A stretch of DNA of 64,000 nucleotides from assembly GCA_902141825.1 (NCBI GenBank), contig CABFPG010000002.1, positions 558,001-622,000 on the forward strand, given 5' to 3'. How positions within the stretch are numbered: the first letter of the stretch is position 1; every line of letters begins with the position of its first letter. The notes beneath the pieces are model-generated. The model saw only the letters and a list, made by a program, of their open reading frames with translations, was not told where the DNA came from and ran no database searches. Position numbers and translations under genes: made by a program. Shown piece after piece: positions 38,946 through 49,975 of this stretch. The DNA comes from Thalassocella blandensis. Lineage in GTDB: Bacteria > Pseudomonadota > Gammaproteobacteria > Pseudomonadales > Cellvibrionaceae.

Positions 38946-39980
38946 TTATACGAGATTGGCGCGATATTCACCAGGCGTCTGGCCCGTCCACTTTTTAAAC
39001 GAACGGAAAAAGGCGCTTGGCTCATCAAAACCGAGCTTTTCAGCAATATCGGTATTGGAGAGCTCCTGACAGCTCAAATAGTGGAACGCAGCTTCCATTC
39101 TGCACTCGTCTTTCAAGCGCTGATAAGAAGTGTCATCTTTTTGCAATTGTCGACGCAAAGTCGTGACAGACATATTGAGCTGCGAAGCCACCGCTTCAGC
39201 GGACGGCATATTGCCACTGACATCGCGCTTTAATATGTTCCGTACTTTGTCTGCTGTTCTCACATGCTGGTGATCTTCTGTTACCAGGTGATATGGCGCA
39301 GTGCGCAGGAACGACATCAGAGAATCCTGATTCTGCACCACGGGATAAGCTAAAAATTTTGCATCATAGGAAATACTGTTAGCCTCACTGCCATAAGTTA
39401 TCTGCGGCAAACGGCTTAAGTTATGCGGCATGTTTTCAACGGACTGCGAAAAACTTACGGTCATGGTCTGAACCGGAATTTCAATTCCAATCATCCACTC
39501 GGACAGACGGTGCCAGGTCAACAACGAGGCCAGTAAGGTTTCTGGGGCAGCCTGAGACACCTTTTGATTGAATTCTTCCTGCGACATGGAGCGCGAAGGC
39601 GACAGGGTCAACTTGGCCTTGCCATCGGCGAGACTTAAGGTATAGCGTACCTGCAAACCCCGGCAAATATCAGCAAACTCTCCAGCCCGGATAATCGCCT
39701 GCGATAGATCTGAACAATGCAAAAGAGTTAAACACATTAATCGAAATGCGCCGAGGGGCACTTTGCCATCAGCGAATATACCGAACCATTCATCCTGAGT
39801 GCTGCGCATTACCACTTGGTATATTTCGCCATATTTTAACGCGGGCACTTCACTGCGATTGTCAAAATAATCCTGATCCAGCTCCAGCTCTTTTAAAAGC
39901 TCTTCAACTTTGCAGCCGGATTTTTGTGCTTGTTCTAATAAATTCAATGCATACTGCACGGGAACCATCGGCACACTCAT
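38946..39980 (-). CDS. AraC-family transcriptional regulator
   Basis: A 344-residue regulator. Residues about 20-205 resemble the arabinose-binding-type sensory domain of the OruR/VirS group, and the C-terminal ~100 residues hold two helix-turn-helix motifs (VASQLNMSVTTLRRQL, and DIAEKLGFDEPSAFFRSFKKWTG) ending with PGEY. Such regulators often control fatty-acid or acyl-CoA genes; the neighbouring dehydrogenase makes that plausible but unproven. Its start overlaps the next upstream gene's stop by four bases (ATGA), so they are translationally coupled. Confidence 0.9.
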   Translation of the reverse strand: MSVPMVPVQYALNLLEQAQKSGCKVEELLKELELDQDYFDNRSEVPALKYGEIYQVVMRSTQDEWFGIFADGKVPLGAFRLMCLTLLHCSDLSQAIIRAGEFADICRGLQVRYTLSLADGKAKLTLSPSRSMSQEEFNQKVSQAAPETLLASLLTWHRLSEWMIGIEIPVQTMTVSFSQSVENMPHNLSRLPQITYGSEANSISYDAKFLAYPVVQNQDSLMSFLRTAPYHLVTEDHQHVRTADKVRNILKRDVSGNMPSAEAVASQLNMSVTTLRRQLQKDDTSYQRLKDECRMEAAFHYLSCQELSNTDIAEKLGFDEPSAFFRSFKKWTGQTPGEYRANLV

Positions 39981-40378
39981 GAGCGATTCATCTCCTCGGA
40001 ATTTTTTATTGTTGCAGCGTCCGTGTTTGCTTGGTGCGTCTCCATCTCCATAGTTGCATCTGACTGGACTGAGGTCTGGTCAACATTTGCAGCTTTGTCC
40101 ATATCCCGTTGATTTTGCTCCATGATCTGCGACAGATTTCTGTCGGACATTTTTCGCATGACAAAACCAATTGCCGCAGCAATGACTAACAATGGAACAA
40201 TTAATACAAAACAAACCGCCGCAATACGCAGCACTTCCTCTGCGGGGAAATGGAAATTATTGATCATTAACCACAGTGAAGCCGCACAGGCAGACAGGGT
40301 AATAATCATGCTGTAACGACGGTTGTATTTAAATTTTACTTTCAATTTGCTACCTGATTTATCACTCGCACAACGCAT
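39977..40378 (-). CDS. two-helix membrane hypothetical
   Basis: A 133-residue protein with two predicted transmembrane helices (about residues 24-40 and 49-73) after a basic N-terminus, then a hydrophilic acidic tail with two Gln-rich stretches (MEQNQRDMD, DATMEMETHQANTD). No family recognised. It overlaps the AraC regulator by four bases and so is probably its cotranscribed membrane partner; whether it relays a signal is speculation. Confidence 0.6.
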   Translation of the reverse strand: MRCASDKSGSKLKVKFKYNRRYSMIITLSACAASLWLMINNFHFPAEEVLRIAAVCFVLIVPLLVIAAAIGFVMRKMSDRNLSQIMEQNQRDMDKAANVDQTSVQSDATMEMETHQANTDAATIKNSEEMNRS

Positions 40379-40470
40379 GTCGACAATTGCTGACCGTTGT
40401 TGTTGGAGCTTACGCTATTAGTTGTTGATTTAGCTCCCTGTGGTGCTTGGTCTCCTTGGTGTTTTTAATT

Positions 40471-40500
40471 TTACGCCCTTCTACGCCCTATTACGCCCTC
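40471..40500. repeat. 10-bp tandem repeat, three units
   Basis: Three exact-period units (40471, 40481, 40491) of the form TTACGCCCTN/CTACGCCCTA in the 150-nt spacer between the HAD gene and the membrane hypothetical. Confidence 0.7.
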
Positions 40501-40528
40501 CCACTACACAGCGCAATCAAGCGAGCGG

Positions 40529-41407
40529 TCACCGGGACAAAAATCGGTTGAGCGCGTAAGCCACACCGTTTTCCCACACCGGTAATGTTACAAAATCTGC
40601 ACACGCTTTAACCTCGTCATTGGCATTACCCATCGCAATACCGATACCGGCTTTTTGCAGAAATACGCAGTCCGATTGTGCATCACCAAAACTCATGACA
40701 TTTTCAGCCGCTATGTTATGCCATTGCAATAGTTTGTCAAAAGCTTGTTCGCGTGTTGCCTGTTTGCTGGTCATACTGACAAACAACCACTGCGGATAGG
40801 CTGCAATATTGGCGTAGGAAAATATCAGCTCTGGGAAATCGCGCTCAAGCCGATGCAATACGCCATGCAGATCAAATGAAGGTACCGCCGCTAAAAACTT
40901 AATGATATTCGATGTTTTCACGAGGTCATCGAAATTATTTTGCAGGGGCTGCACACGCAAGTGTGCCGCATGAACCTCGCGAATTTCCGGTATAACATCG
41001 TGCTCTATAAAATAAGCGCTATCTGTATATACCTCATAATGCACCTTTAACGCTCTGAGGGCCTCGATGAGATTAAGACTTGTTGCCGACTCAATCGGCT
41101 CACAAAACAGCGTCTCGCCCTTTTGTGGATGCATGATGTGGGCCCCGGCGCACAGTACACCAGGATCATTCAGCCCCAACTCCTGAGCAACAAATTGTGC
41201 TGCAAAATAGGGCCTGCCGGAAGCAATCCCCGTGGCAATTCCCCGCTGTTTTGCAGAATGGATGGCCTGTTTGCTCTCAGCTGAGTAACTCCCATCTAAA
41301 CTTAACAAAGTGCCATCGATATCAAAAAAAATGGCCTTGATATCATTCCCCGGTAACTCCGTATCGGTTACCCGCTGTAATTCTTTGGTATTCGTCGCTA
41401 TTTGCAT
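40529..41407 (-). CDS. Cof-type HAD-IIB phosphatase
   Basis: A 292-residue haloacid-dehalogenase-superfamily phosphatase of the Cof group. Motif I FFDIDGTLL is at about residues 27-35, the GIASGRP motif III region at about 58-64, a C2B cap in the middle, and motif IV SFGDAQSDCVFLQ near residue 240 followed by GIAMGNANDEVK. Such enzymes dephosphorylate sugar phosphates, nucleotides or pyridoxal phosphate with broad specificity; the substrate here is unknown. The first ~20 residues before the core are a non-conserved extension. It starts 2 nt after the upstream hypothetical, so the two form an operon. Confidence 0.9.
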   Translation of the reverse strand: MQIATNTKELQRVTDTELPGNDIKAIFFDIDGTLLSLDGSYSAESKQAIHSAKQRGIATGIASGRPYFAAQFVAQELGLNDPGVLCAGAHIMHPQKGETLFCEPIESATSLNLIEALRALKVHYEVYTDSAYFIEHDVIPEIREVHAAHLRVQPLQNNFDDLVKTSNIIKFLAAVPSFDLHGVLHRLERDFPELIFSYANIAAYPQWLFVSMTSKQATREQAFDKLLQWHNIAAENVMSFGDAQSDCVFLQKAGIGIAMGNANDEVKACADFVTLPVWENGVAYALNRFLSR

Positions 41408-41409
41408 GT

Positions 41410-41832
41410 TTACAGGAAGTTTACCTCATGGGTCCACTCGCAGTGAATTTGCTGCTTACCCGCTCCGGGGATGTGCCCATTGTTCTTGCTCATCCAGGTA
41501 AAGGTGTGGGTGCCAGACAATTCTGTTTCCAGATGAACCACCGCAGACACCCAATACATGGAATCCAACAGTGTTTCGAATTGCTTCATCCACTGACTCC
41601 ACTCATATTCCACCGCTTTATACGATGCGCCAAAGTGCATAACCTCGGTCTGGTAGTTATCTGGATGAATTTCGATAGTGGGAATGGCGAACATTTCTCG
41701 TGAAATAAAGGGCCACTCTTCCGATTTTGGCAGTTTTAACATCGCCTGTCGGTTAATTTCCCGGCGACGACCATCTTGATGATATTCAGTTACATCTTTA
41801 ATACAGCCGTATACGATTGACTCTGAATCCAT
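41410..41832 (-). CDS. hypothetical protein
   Basis: A 140-residue soluble protein with no signal peptide, unusually rich in tryptophan, tyrosine and histidine (EWPFIS, EYEWSQWMKQFE, CEWTHEVNFL). The beginning (ESIVYGCIKDVTEYH) and the beta-rich middle suggest one compact domain. I do not recognise the family. Only 2 nt separate its stop from the HAD gene, so they are coexpressed. Confidence 0.6.
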   Translation of the reverse strand: MDSESIVYGCIKDVTEYHQDGRRREINRQAMLKLPKSEEWPFISREMFAIPTIEIHPDNYQTEVMHFGASYKAVEYEWSQWMKQFETLLDSMYWVSAVVHLETELSGTHTFTWMSKNNGHIPGAGKQQIHCEWTHEVNFL

Positions 41833-41886
41833 AGGAACCCTTACAACGTGAGTAGGAGAATTAACAGTTTTCTACATTTAGCGGCG

Positions 41887-42497
41887 CTAGAAAGGCCACC
41901 AGGATGAATTTAGCCGATCTTCACATTTTTTAAGTTGATAGTCATACGATTTTGCACGTTTAGAGACCTTCGCGGCAACATTTTTAAGCCAGCCTTTGCG
42001 TTTATAGGTCCCACGTTTGAATCCGCCGTGGCCCTCGTGGTACGCCAGATACAACGAGTAGGCATCATCGGACCTCAGTCCGAGCTTTTTGGCGCTGATG
42101 TGGTTATACCAGGCCACAAAATCAATCGCATCGTCAAAATCATTGCGATCCGCACCCCAGTGGCCGGTGGAATCTTTATACCACTTCCAAGTGTCCTTTT
42201 TTGCCTGGGAATAGCCATAGGCGTTGCTCTTTCTCGGTCCGGGAATTACCCACAAAATACGAGTACGCGGCGGCTTGGCTTTGGCAACAAAGCGCGACTC
42301 CTGGTAGATAATAGACATGTGGGTGCCAATAGTGCCACCCCAGCGTTTTACCGCCTTTTTTGCATCTTTATACCAGCCGTCTTTTTCATCAAAGATATGA
42401 CAGACATTATTGGTGTGACGAGGTGGGGTACTGGCACACGCCGCAAGCAGAACACTGCAAAGCAACAGCACAACGCGGCCGACCCGTATCAGCCCCA

Positions 42498-42498
<1 letters not shown>
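41887..42498 (-). CDS. SLT-type lytic transglycosylase-like lipoprotein
   Basis: A 203-residue envelope protein with a lipoprotein signal ending in the lipobox LLAAC (Cys21). The core resembles the soluble-lytic-transglycosylase fold: the probable catalytic Glu in IIYQESRF (about residue 66), the AYGYSQAKKDTW segment (about 93-104) and YLAYHEGHGG (about 150-159). It would cleave peptidoglycan glycan strands to 1,6-anhydro ends, probably at the outer membrane. The start overlaps the ligA stop (TGATG), so it is translated with ligA, an odd functional partner. Confidence 0.8.
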
Positions 42499-44525
<2,027 letters not shown>

Positions 44526-44610
44526 TCAATGTCCCAATTACCCGCGTTTTTTAGCGATTTTTATTGTTGAAGTCGAAAGCTGAGTTAATGCTGCCAGGTC
44601 CAACAGAGCC

Positions 44611-45843
44611 TTAGGCTCTGGCGAGTTTTTTCTTGCGTTCATACTCAATCACGCGCTGACGACCGTGCTCGATGGTTTGATTAGTCATCACGCTGCGATT
44701 TTCATCTTTCAATTCCCCATCCAGCTTTTCTGCCAGGCTTCGTGCCGTTCTGGCAAGATCGTTGTAGGCCGCAAGGCTTTCCCCTTCAACCGGCAAACTG
44801 AGAAACATGCTCACCCCGGGGGTTTGGAAGCTTTGCATCTCGGAAAGATTAAAAGTGCCCGGCACCACCATGTTGGCCAGACTGAACAACACAGGAGCAT
44901 CGCCATCGTTGTTCAAGTGGCGATGGAAAATGTCCATTGCCCCCAGCTTTAAACCTTCGTCCATCAATGCCTGCAGCAGATCTTCACCGTTAAAGCGATA
45001 TCCGGGCTTTGCCATGATGTTCATGATCAGTACTTCATCTGGTTCTTTATACAACTTGTCATCCTCATCGTCTTCATCGGCCTGATAGGAAGCTTTACGC
45101 AGTGAAGATTTTTCTTTGGCTGCTTGATGCTCAACTGCTCTGGATTCTGCACGCGCTGCGGGCTCACGATGCCCCAGAGAATGAGTATTATCCGGTTCAT
45201 CGTCCAAATCGTTGAAATTACCTAACTGAGGCTCACGATGATCCTTAACTGAATCGTCCTCGCCCTCTTCTTCATCATTTCCATCGCTGTCAGCATCCTC
45301 ACCTGCATAACTGTTTTCATCGTCATCATCATGTGCATAAGCAGCTTTGGACATCGACTGCTGATAGCCGTCGTCATCATCGTACTCGTCCCTGTATTCA
45401 TCCCTCTCATCGTCGTCATAGCCTTCTGCCGCATAAGCATCGTACGACTCAGGCTCGTGATCGTCGTAATGCTCTGCCGCGTGCGCTTTTTCTTCCATCT
45501 CGACCGAATCCATCAACATTGGAACCGATTCTTCTAAGTTTAACGCGACTTGCTGAGGGATTCGCTGAGGAGCACCTTTGGTGACACGCTTTGCGGCGAA
45601 GCTTTCCTTCACCGTTTTATTCAGACTTTGCGCTTCGTTTTCTTCCCGATACCCCGCTACGCGAGCACCACCACTCGGGAATTCACTGGACCCCACTGAC
45701 GGGTCAGCGTCTTTGTCAGCTTTCTGGGCATTTCGTGAAAGACGCAAATTCTCTCGTCGGGATTTGCGCATTCGTCGCAAACCATCGAGCGCTATGCCGA
45801 TCATCAAAATAACAATAATGACGGTTAACCAGTCTTTTTCCAC
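44611..45843 (-). CDS. zipA: cell division protein ZipA
   Basis: A 410-residue inner-membrane anchor for FtsZ at the division site. Residues 4-20 are the N-out transmembrane helix (DWLTVIIVILMIGIALDG), followed by a basic patch. Residues about 110-290 form a linker that is extremely rich in Asp/Glu and Tyr instead of the Pro/Gln-rich linker of E. coli. Residues about 268-405 are the C-terminal FtsZ-binding domain (IMNIMAKPGYRFNGEDL, TPGVSMFLSLP). Start is GTG. It lies between smc and ligA, the usual gammaproteobacterial order. Confidence 0.93.
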   Translation of the reverse strand: MEKDWLTVIIVILMIGIALDGLRRMRKSRRENLRLSRNAQKADKDADPSVGSSEFPSGGARVAGYREENEAQSLNKTVKESFAAKRVTKGAPQRIPQQVALNLEESVPMLMDSVEMEEKAHAAEHYDDHEPESYDAYAAEGYDDDERDEYRDEYDDDDGYQQSMSKAAYAHDDDDENSYAGEDADSDGNDEEEGEDDSVKDHREPQLGNFNDLDDEPDNTHSLGHREPAARAESRAVEHQAAKEKSSLRKASYQADEDDEDDKLYKEPDEVLIMNIMAKPGYRFNGEDLLQALMDEGLKLGAMDIFHRHLNNDGDAPVLFSLANMVVPGTFNLSEMQSFQTPGVSMFLSLPVEGESLAAYNDLARTARSLAEKLDGELKDENRSVMTNQTIEHGRQRVIEYERKKKLARA

Positions 45844-45937
45844 GGAGCCTCTCCCGTACGTACTTACTATTGGATCAGGGTTCTTACTATTCTTACTTAT
45901 TTGCCATTGAGCTTAGGCGCAAGTGCCGGCTCGGCTT

Positions 45938-48900
45938 TTACGAAGCGGCCAGTTCGGCTGCTTCGTCAACATCTACGGTCACCATTCGTGAAACCCCAGG
46001 TTCATGCATGGTGACACCTAATAACTGATGCGCCATTTCCATGGCAATTTTGTTATGCGTAATGTAGATGAATTGTACTTGTGAGGACATTTCCTCCACC
46101 ATACGCGCATAGCGGCCAACGTTGGCATCATCCAGCGGTGCATCCACCTCATCGAGCATACAAAACGGCGCTGGATTCAGACGGAAAATCGAGAATACCA
46201 AGGCAATAGCTGTCAGGGCTTTTTCACCACCAGATAACAGGTGAATCGTACTGTTTTTCTTACCTGGAGGTCGGGCCATAATGGCCACACCAGTATCCAA
46301 CAGATCTTCGCCGGTCAATTCCAGATACGCATGTCCGCCACCAAAAACTTTCGGGAACAGCTCTTGGAAACCGGAATTCACCTGATCGAAAGTTTCTTTG
46401 AAGCGTGTACGCGTTTCGCGGTCGATTCGCTTAATCGCCCCCTCCAGCGTCTCCAGTGCCTCTTGCAGATCTTCGTTTTGCGAATCCAAATAGGTTTTCC
46501 GTTCAGACTCCGTCTTAAACTCGTCAATAGCCGCCAGGTTAATTGGACCAAGACGAGAAATTCGGTTCCCTACTTTCGTAATTTCTTCTTCCAGTTCTGC
46601 AGGGTTAATATCTTCATCGAGATCCTGCGCTACTGCATCGATATCCAGATCATCATCTGCTAACTGCTGTTTTAAGCCCTGCCGCTGTACCGTCAGAGTC
46701 TGTGCTTCCAATCGAGCACTCTCCAGATTGCCACGAATACCCACCAATTGCTGCTCAACCTGATGGCGCTTCTGCTCAGCTTCTCGCAAAGAGGCTTCAG
46801 CGGTTTCCATCGCGGCACGCGCTTCGGTTAACTGTTGCTCCACAGAGACGCGTTTTTCCAATAACGCTTCCAGCTCCAGCTTATTTTCCTCAACTGGGTC
46901 TAAACACTCTTCCAGGGCTTGAGACAAGGTCTCTTTACGCTCCTGCATGCGCTGCATCTGATCTTTTAAACGCTGAATTCCCTGGCGAACAGATTCAAGC
47001 TGAGTTTTTACAGATTGGAAACGCATGGCAGTAGCGTGCGCTTTATCTTTGTCGTGTCTGGCACGCTGGCGAGCATTATCCAGATTGCTACGAATCTCAT
47101 CGCGCTGGCTGAGCAGACGTTCACGCTCACTGGTATCATCTTCCATCGAGCTGATCGCTGCGTGTAGTTTAGCTCGCGCATCGACCAGGTTTTCACCTTC
47201 CGTATTTAATTGTGTCTTAGCCTCTTCCAGGTCACGTTCAGCTCGTTGACGCCCATCCAGCACCTGCTCCACTTTCGCTCGCTTACCGCTGACTTGCGAT
47301 CGCACTTCGCTGTGACGGCGACGCATTTCATCCAGCTCTTTCCGCGCTGTTTCCAGCTCACGTTCGGCATCCTGCAGTGCAAGCTTGGCGGTTTCCAGCT
47401 CATCAGTGACGAGGTCAATTTTTTCTTCAAGCTGCGCAATGGTTTCCGTCAGAGTTTCAAGCTCTTGTTGACGTGCCAGCACGCCACTATTGGCATCTTC
47501 GTCTTTAATGACTTTTATCCAATTCGGTCCGAGTAAAAGCCCATCTTTCGTGACAATGGACTCCTGTGCCGAAAGCGTGCTGCGCATCGCCATTGCAGCC
47601 GGAAGATCGTCGGCCACTTTAACATTCGCCAACAGGCCGGACAGATCAATATCGGATGTCACTTTGCTCAGCAAACTCTCACTTGCCGCGCTCGCCGAAG
47701 AGCGACTCATGGAATCAATCAAAGTTACCTGGCCAGCCTCAAGCTCTGCCAATGCCGGTGATATATCACTGAGGGATTTATCGGAACAGATCGCCTGTAA
47801 CGATGGACCCAACACGACCTCTACCGCTTTTTCCCAGCCACCGGCAACCGTAATTTTCTCTGCCAGACGCGGGTAGTCCTGCAAGCCCTGCGCTTCCAGC
47901 CATTGGCCGAGAGCCTTCGATGAATTCCCCATGGCCGCCTGTTGCAGAGCCTCTAATGAGGCCAAACGGCCTTTGGAGCTCTGCAGTTCACTGCGCATGG
48001 CATCACGCTGATCGGCCGCGCTTTGCTGCTTATCTCGCAAATCACGAATGGTGTCCGAATGCTGCTCGGTTTGCTCGGATTTTTCTTCGATGCTCAATTC
48101 CAGCGTGGCCAGCTCTTCTTCCAGCATCTCAATTTCATCTTTGGCATCACCGACGACCAAAGAGTCACGCTCAGACTCCAGCTTTTCCATGCGCTGCATG
48201 ATGCGCTGTTGAACCTGCTCTAAATACTTAATACGTGATTGCTGAACCTCTGCCTGTTGCCTTGGTTCTGCCGCACGCTGGTTAAATTGGTCCCACTCCT
48301 GCTGCCAGACATGCATGGCCTCTTCTGCTGCCAGCAAATCAGTCCCGGAGTTTTCTTCCGCTTCGCGAATAACCTCAAGATCAGGTTCTATTTCCAGTAA
48401 CTCGGCTTCCCAGCCTTCTGTTTTTGCCGAATCTGCCGCGAGGTGCTCTTCCGCTTCCTGGCAGTCTCGTTCAGTTTGCTCCAAGTCCACCTTCAACTGG
48501 CGCTCACGTTCCTGCGCGTGTTGAATAGACTGCTCAATACGCGCTATATCGGCGCCAACTGCGTAAAATCGTCCCTGGACTTCACTGAATTTGTCGCCCA
48601 GGTCAGTGTATTCTGTGCGATGCTTTTCAATCGCCGTGTCATAGTGCACCTGCTCCGTAACACCCGCTTCAACTGCAAGTTCCAACTGCTTGATCGCATC
48701 CTGCTTGGCATTGGCTTTTTGCTCCATTTCCAGGTAGCGCACAGCCTGCAAGTGCGACTTCAATTGACGCTCTTGCTTTTTGAATTCTGTATATTTTTCG
48801 GCCGCTTGGGATTGACGCTCGAGACGGGACAGCTGACGCTCCAACTCTTCCCGAATATCCGTCAAACGCTCAAGGTTTTCACGGGTACGGTTCATGCGGT

Positions 48901-49444
48901 TTTCGGTGTCGCGACGGCGTTCTTTATATTTGGAAATTCCCGCGGCTTCCTCAATGTAGACCCGTAACTCTTCTGGCTTGGCCTCAATCAAACGAGAGAT
49001 CATACCCTGTTCGATAATGGCATAGCTTCGCGGCCCCAGCCCGGTACCCAGGAAAATATCGGTAATGTCACGTCGACGACACTTACTGCCATTCAGGTAA
49101 TAGAAGTTTTGTGAATCGCGGGTTACTTTACGTTTGACAGAGATTTCATTAAACCCGGCATATTCACCGGTAATGGTGCCGTCGCTGTTATCAAATATCA
49201 GCTCAATGGAGGCCTGACCAACAGGCTTTCTGCCGCTGGAACCATTGAAAATAACGTCCGTCATGGCTTCGCCACGCAGGTTTTTGGCTGAAGATTCACC
49301 CATCACCCAGCGAACCGCATCAATAATATTGGATTTGCCACACCCGTTCGGGCCGACGACCGCACCAAGATTACTGGGAAAATTAACCGTTGTCGGATCA
49401 ACAAATGATTTAAAGCCGGCCAGCTTTATGGATTTCAACCGCAT
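45938..49444 (-). CDS. smc: chromosome partition protein SMC
   Basis: A 1168-residue SMC ATPase that compacts and segregates chromosomes. The head is split: Walker A GPNGCGKSNIID (about residues 32-43) at the N-terminus, ABC signature LLSGGEKAL and Walker B CMLDEVDAPLDD (about 1095) at the C-terminus. Long coiled coils (about 165-500 and 665-1010) flank the hinge domain (about 510-640). Size is right for SMC rather than MukB, and it is the first gene of the smc-zipA-ligA run. ScpA/ScpB are not in the window. Confidence 0.97.
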   Translation of the reverse strand: MRLKSIKLAGFKSFVDPTTVNFPSNLGAVVGPNGCGKSNIIDAVRWVMGESSAKNLRGEAMTDVIFNGSSGRKPVGQASIELIFDNSDGTITGEYAGFNEISVKRKVTRDSQNFYYLNGSKCRRRDITDIFLGTGLGPRSYAIIEQGMISRLIEAKPEELRVYIEEAAGISKYKERRRDTENRMNRTRENLERLTDIREELERQLSRLERQSQAAEKYTEFKKQERQLKSHLQAVRYLEMEQKANAKQDAIKQLELAVEAGVTEQVHYDTAIEKHRTEYTDLGDKFSEVQGRFYAVGADIARIEQSIQHAQERERQLKVDLEQTERDCQEAEEHLAADSAKTEGWEAELLEIEPDLEVIREAEENSGTDLLAAEEAMHVWQQEWDQFNQRAAEPRQQAEVQQSRIKYLEQVQQRIMQRMEKLESERDSLVVGDAKDEIEMLEEELATLELSIEEKSEQTEQHSDTIRDLRDKQQSAADQRDAMRSELQSSKGRLASLEALQQAAMGNSSKALGQWLEAQGLQDYPRLAEKITVAGGWEKAVEVVLGPSLQAICSDKSLSDISPALAELEAGQVTLIDSMSRSSASAASESLLSKVTSDIDLSGLLANVKVADDLPAAMAMRSTLSAQESIVTKDGLLLGPNWIKVIKDEDANSGVLARQQELETLTETIAQLEEKIDLVTDELETAKLALQDAERELETARKELDEMRRRHSEVRSQVSGKRAKVEQVLDGRQRAERDLEEAKTQLNTEGENLVDARAKLHAAISSMEDDTSERERLLSQRDEIRSNLDNARQRARHDKDKAHATAMRFQSVKTQLESVRQGIQRLKDQMQRMQERKETLSQALEECLDPVEENKLELEALLEKRVSVEQQLTEARAAMETAEASLREAEQKRHQVEQQLVGIRGNLESARLEAQTLTVQRQGLKQQLADDDLDIDAVAQDLDEDINPAELEEEITKVGNRISRLGPINLAAIDEFKTESERKTYLDSQNEDLQEALETLEGAIKRIDRETRTRFKETFDQVNSGFQELFPKVFGGGHAYLELTGEDLLDTGVAIMARPPGKKNSTIHLLSGGEKALTAIALVFSIFRLNPAPFCMLDEVDAPLDDANVGRYARMVEEMSSQVQFIYITHNKIAMEMAHQLLGVTMHEPGVSRMVTVDVDEAAELAAS

Positions 49445-49975
49445 ATTTTATGTTTCACTGTACTTTTTTATTTAATTTATATCGCTATTAAATTGATATC
49501 GTTATAAATTTATTTAAATAATTGACTTTCGCAATCTCGTTTGATGCGCTCACTCTAAAGGATATCCAAATTTGCCGTCGCAGGAATTTGCAGGCAGGAC
49601 GATAATCAAATGTCGCTGAGTCACCTTAGCAATGGCGCTGTTCAACAATCAATCAACCAAATTGAAAGCCATCGAATCGCATTAATATCCAATCAGCATA
49701 GCCCAGCTTGCATAGCGCACAAAGTTTTTTCTATCACTTTAAGTATCGGCGCCATCCTACTGATATTTATAGATTTTTAACAGACATTAATTGTTAATGA
49801 CAAGCCCATATGAACTCACCTGTGCGCAATTCGTCGCGAATTAAGTCTGTGATTTGAATCCCCCAACTGGATAACATTCTTCCGTTTCTACCTCGGAAAA
49901 ATTCAGCGGTAATTTTACACACTTCCACGCCTTGAATCACGCAATCGGTGCAGCCAGAGGCTAATCCAGATCACG
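49445..49975. other. intergenic region
   Basis: About 530 nt between ccmI and smc. AT-rich near smc (promoter region for the smc run) with no supported gene; repeated AT motifs (ATCG-TTAT) are not clear repeats. Confidence 0.45.

Noticed and set aside
38674-39069. 131-codon plus-strand frame
   Set aside because: Runs antisense into the AraC regulator gene; no supporting motif.
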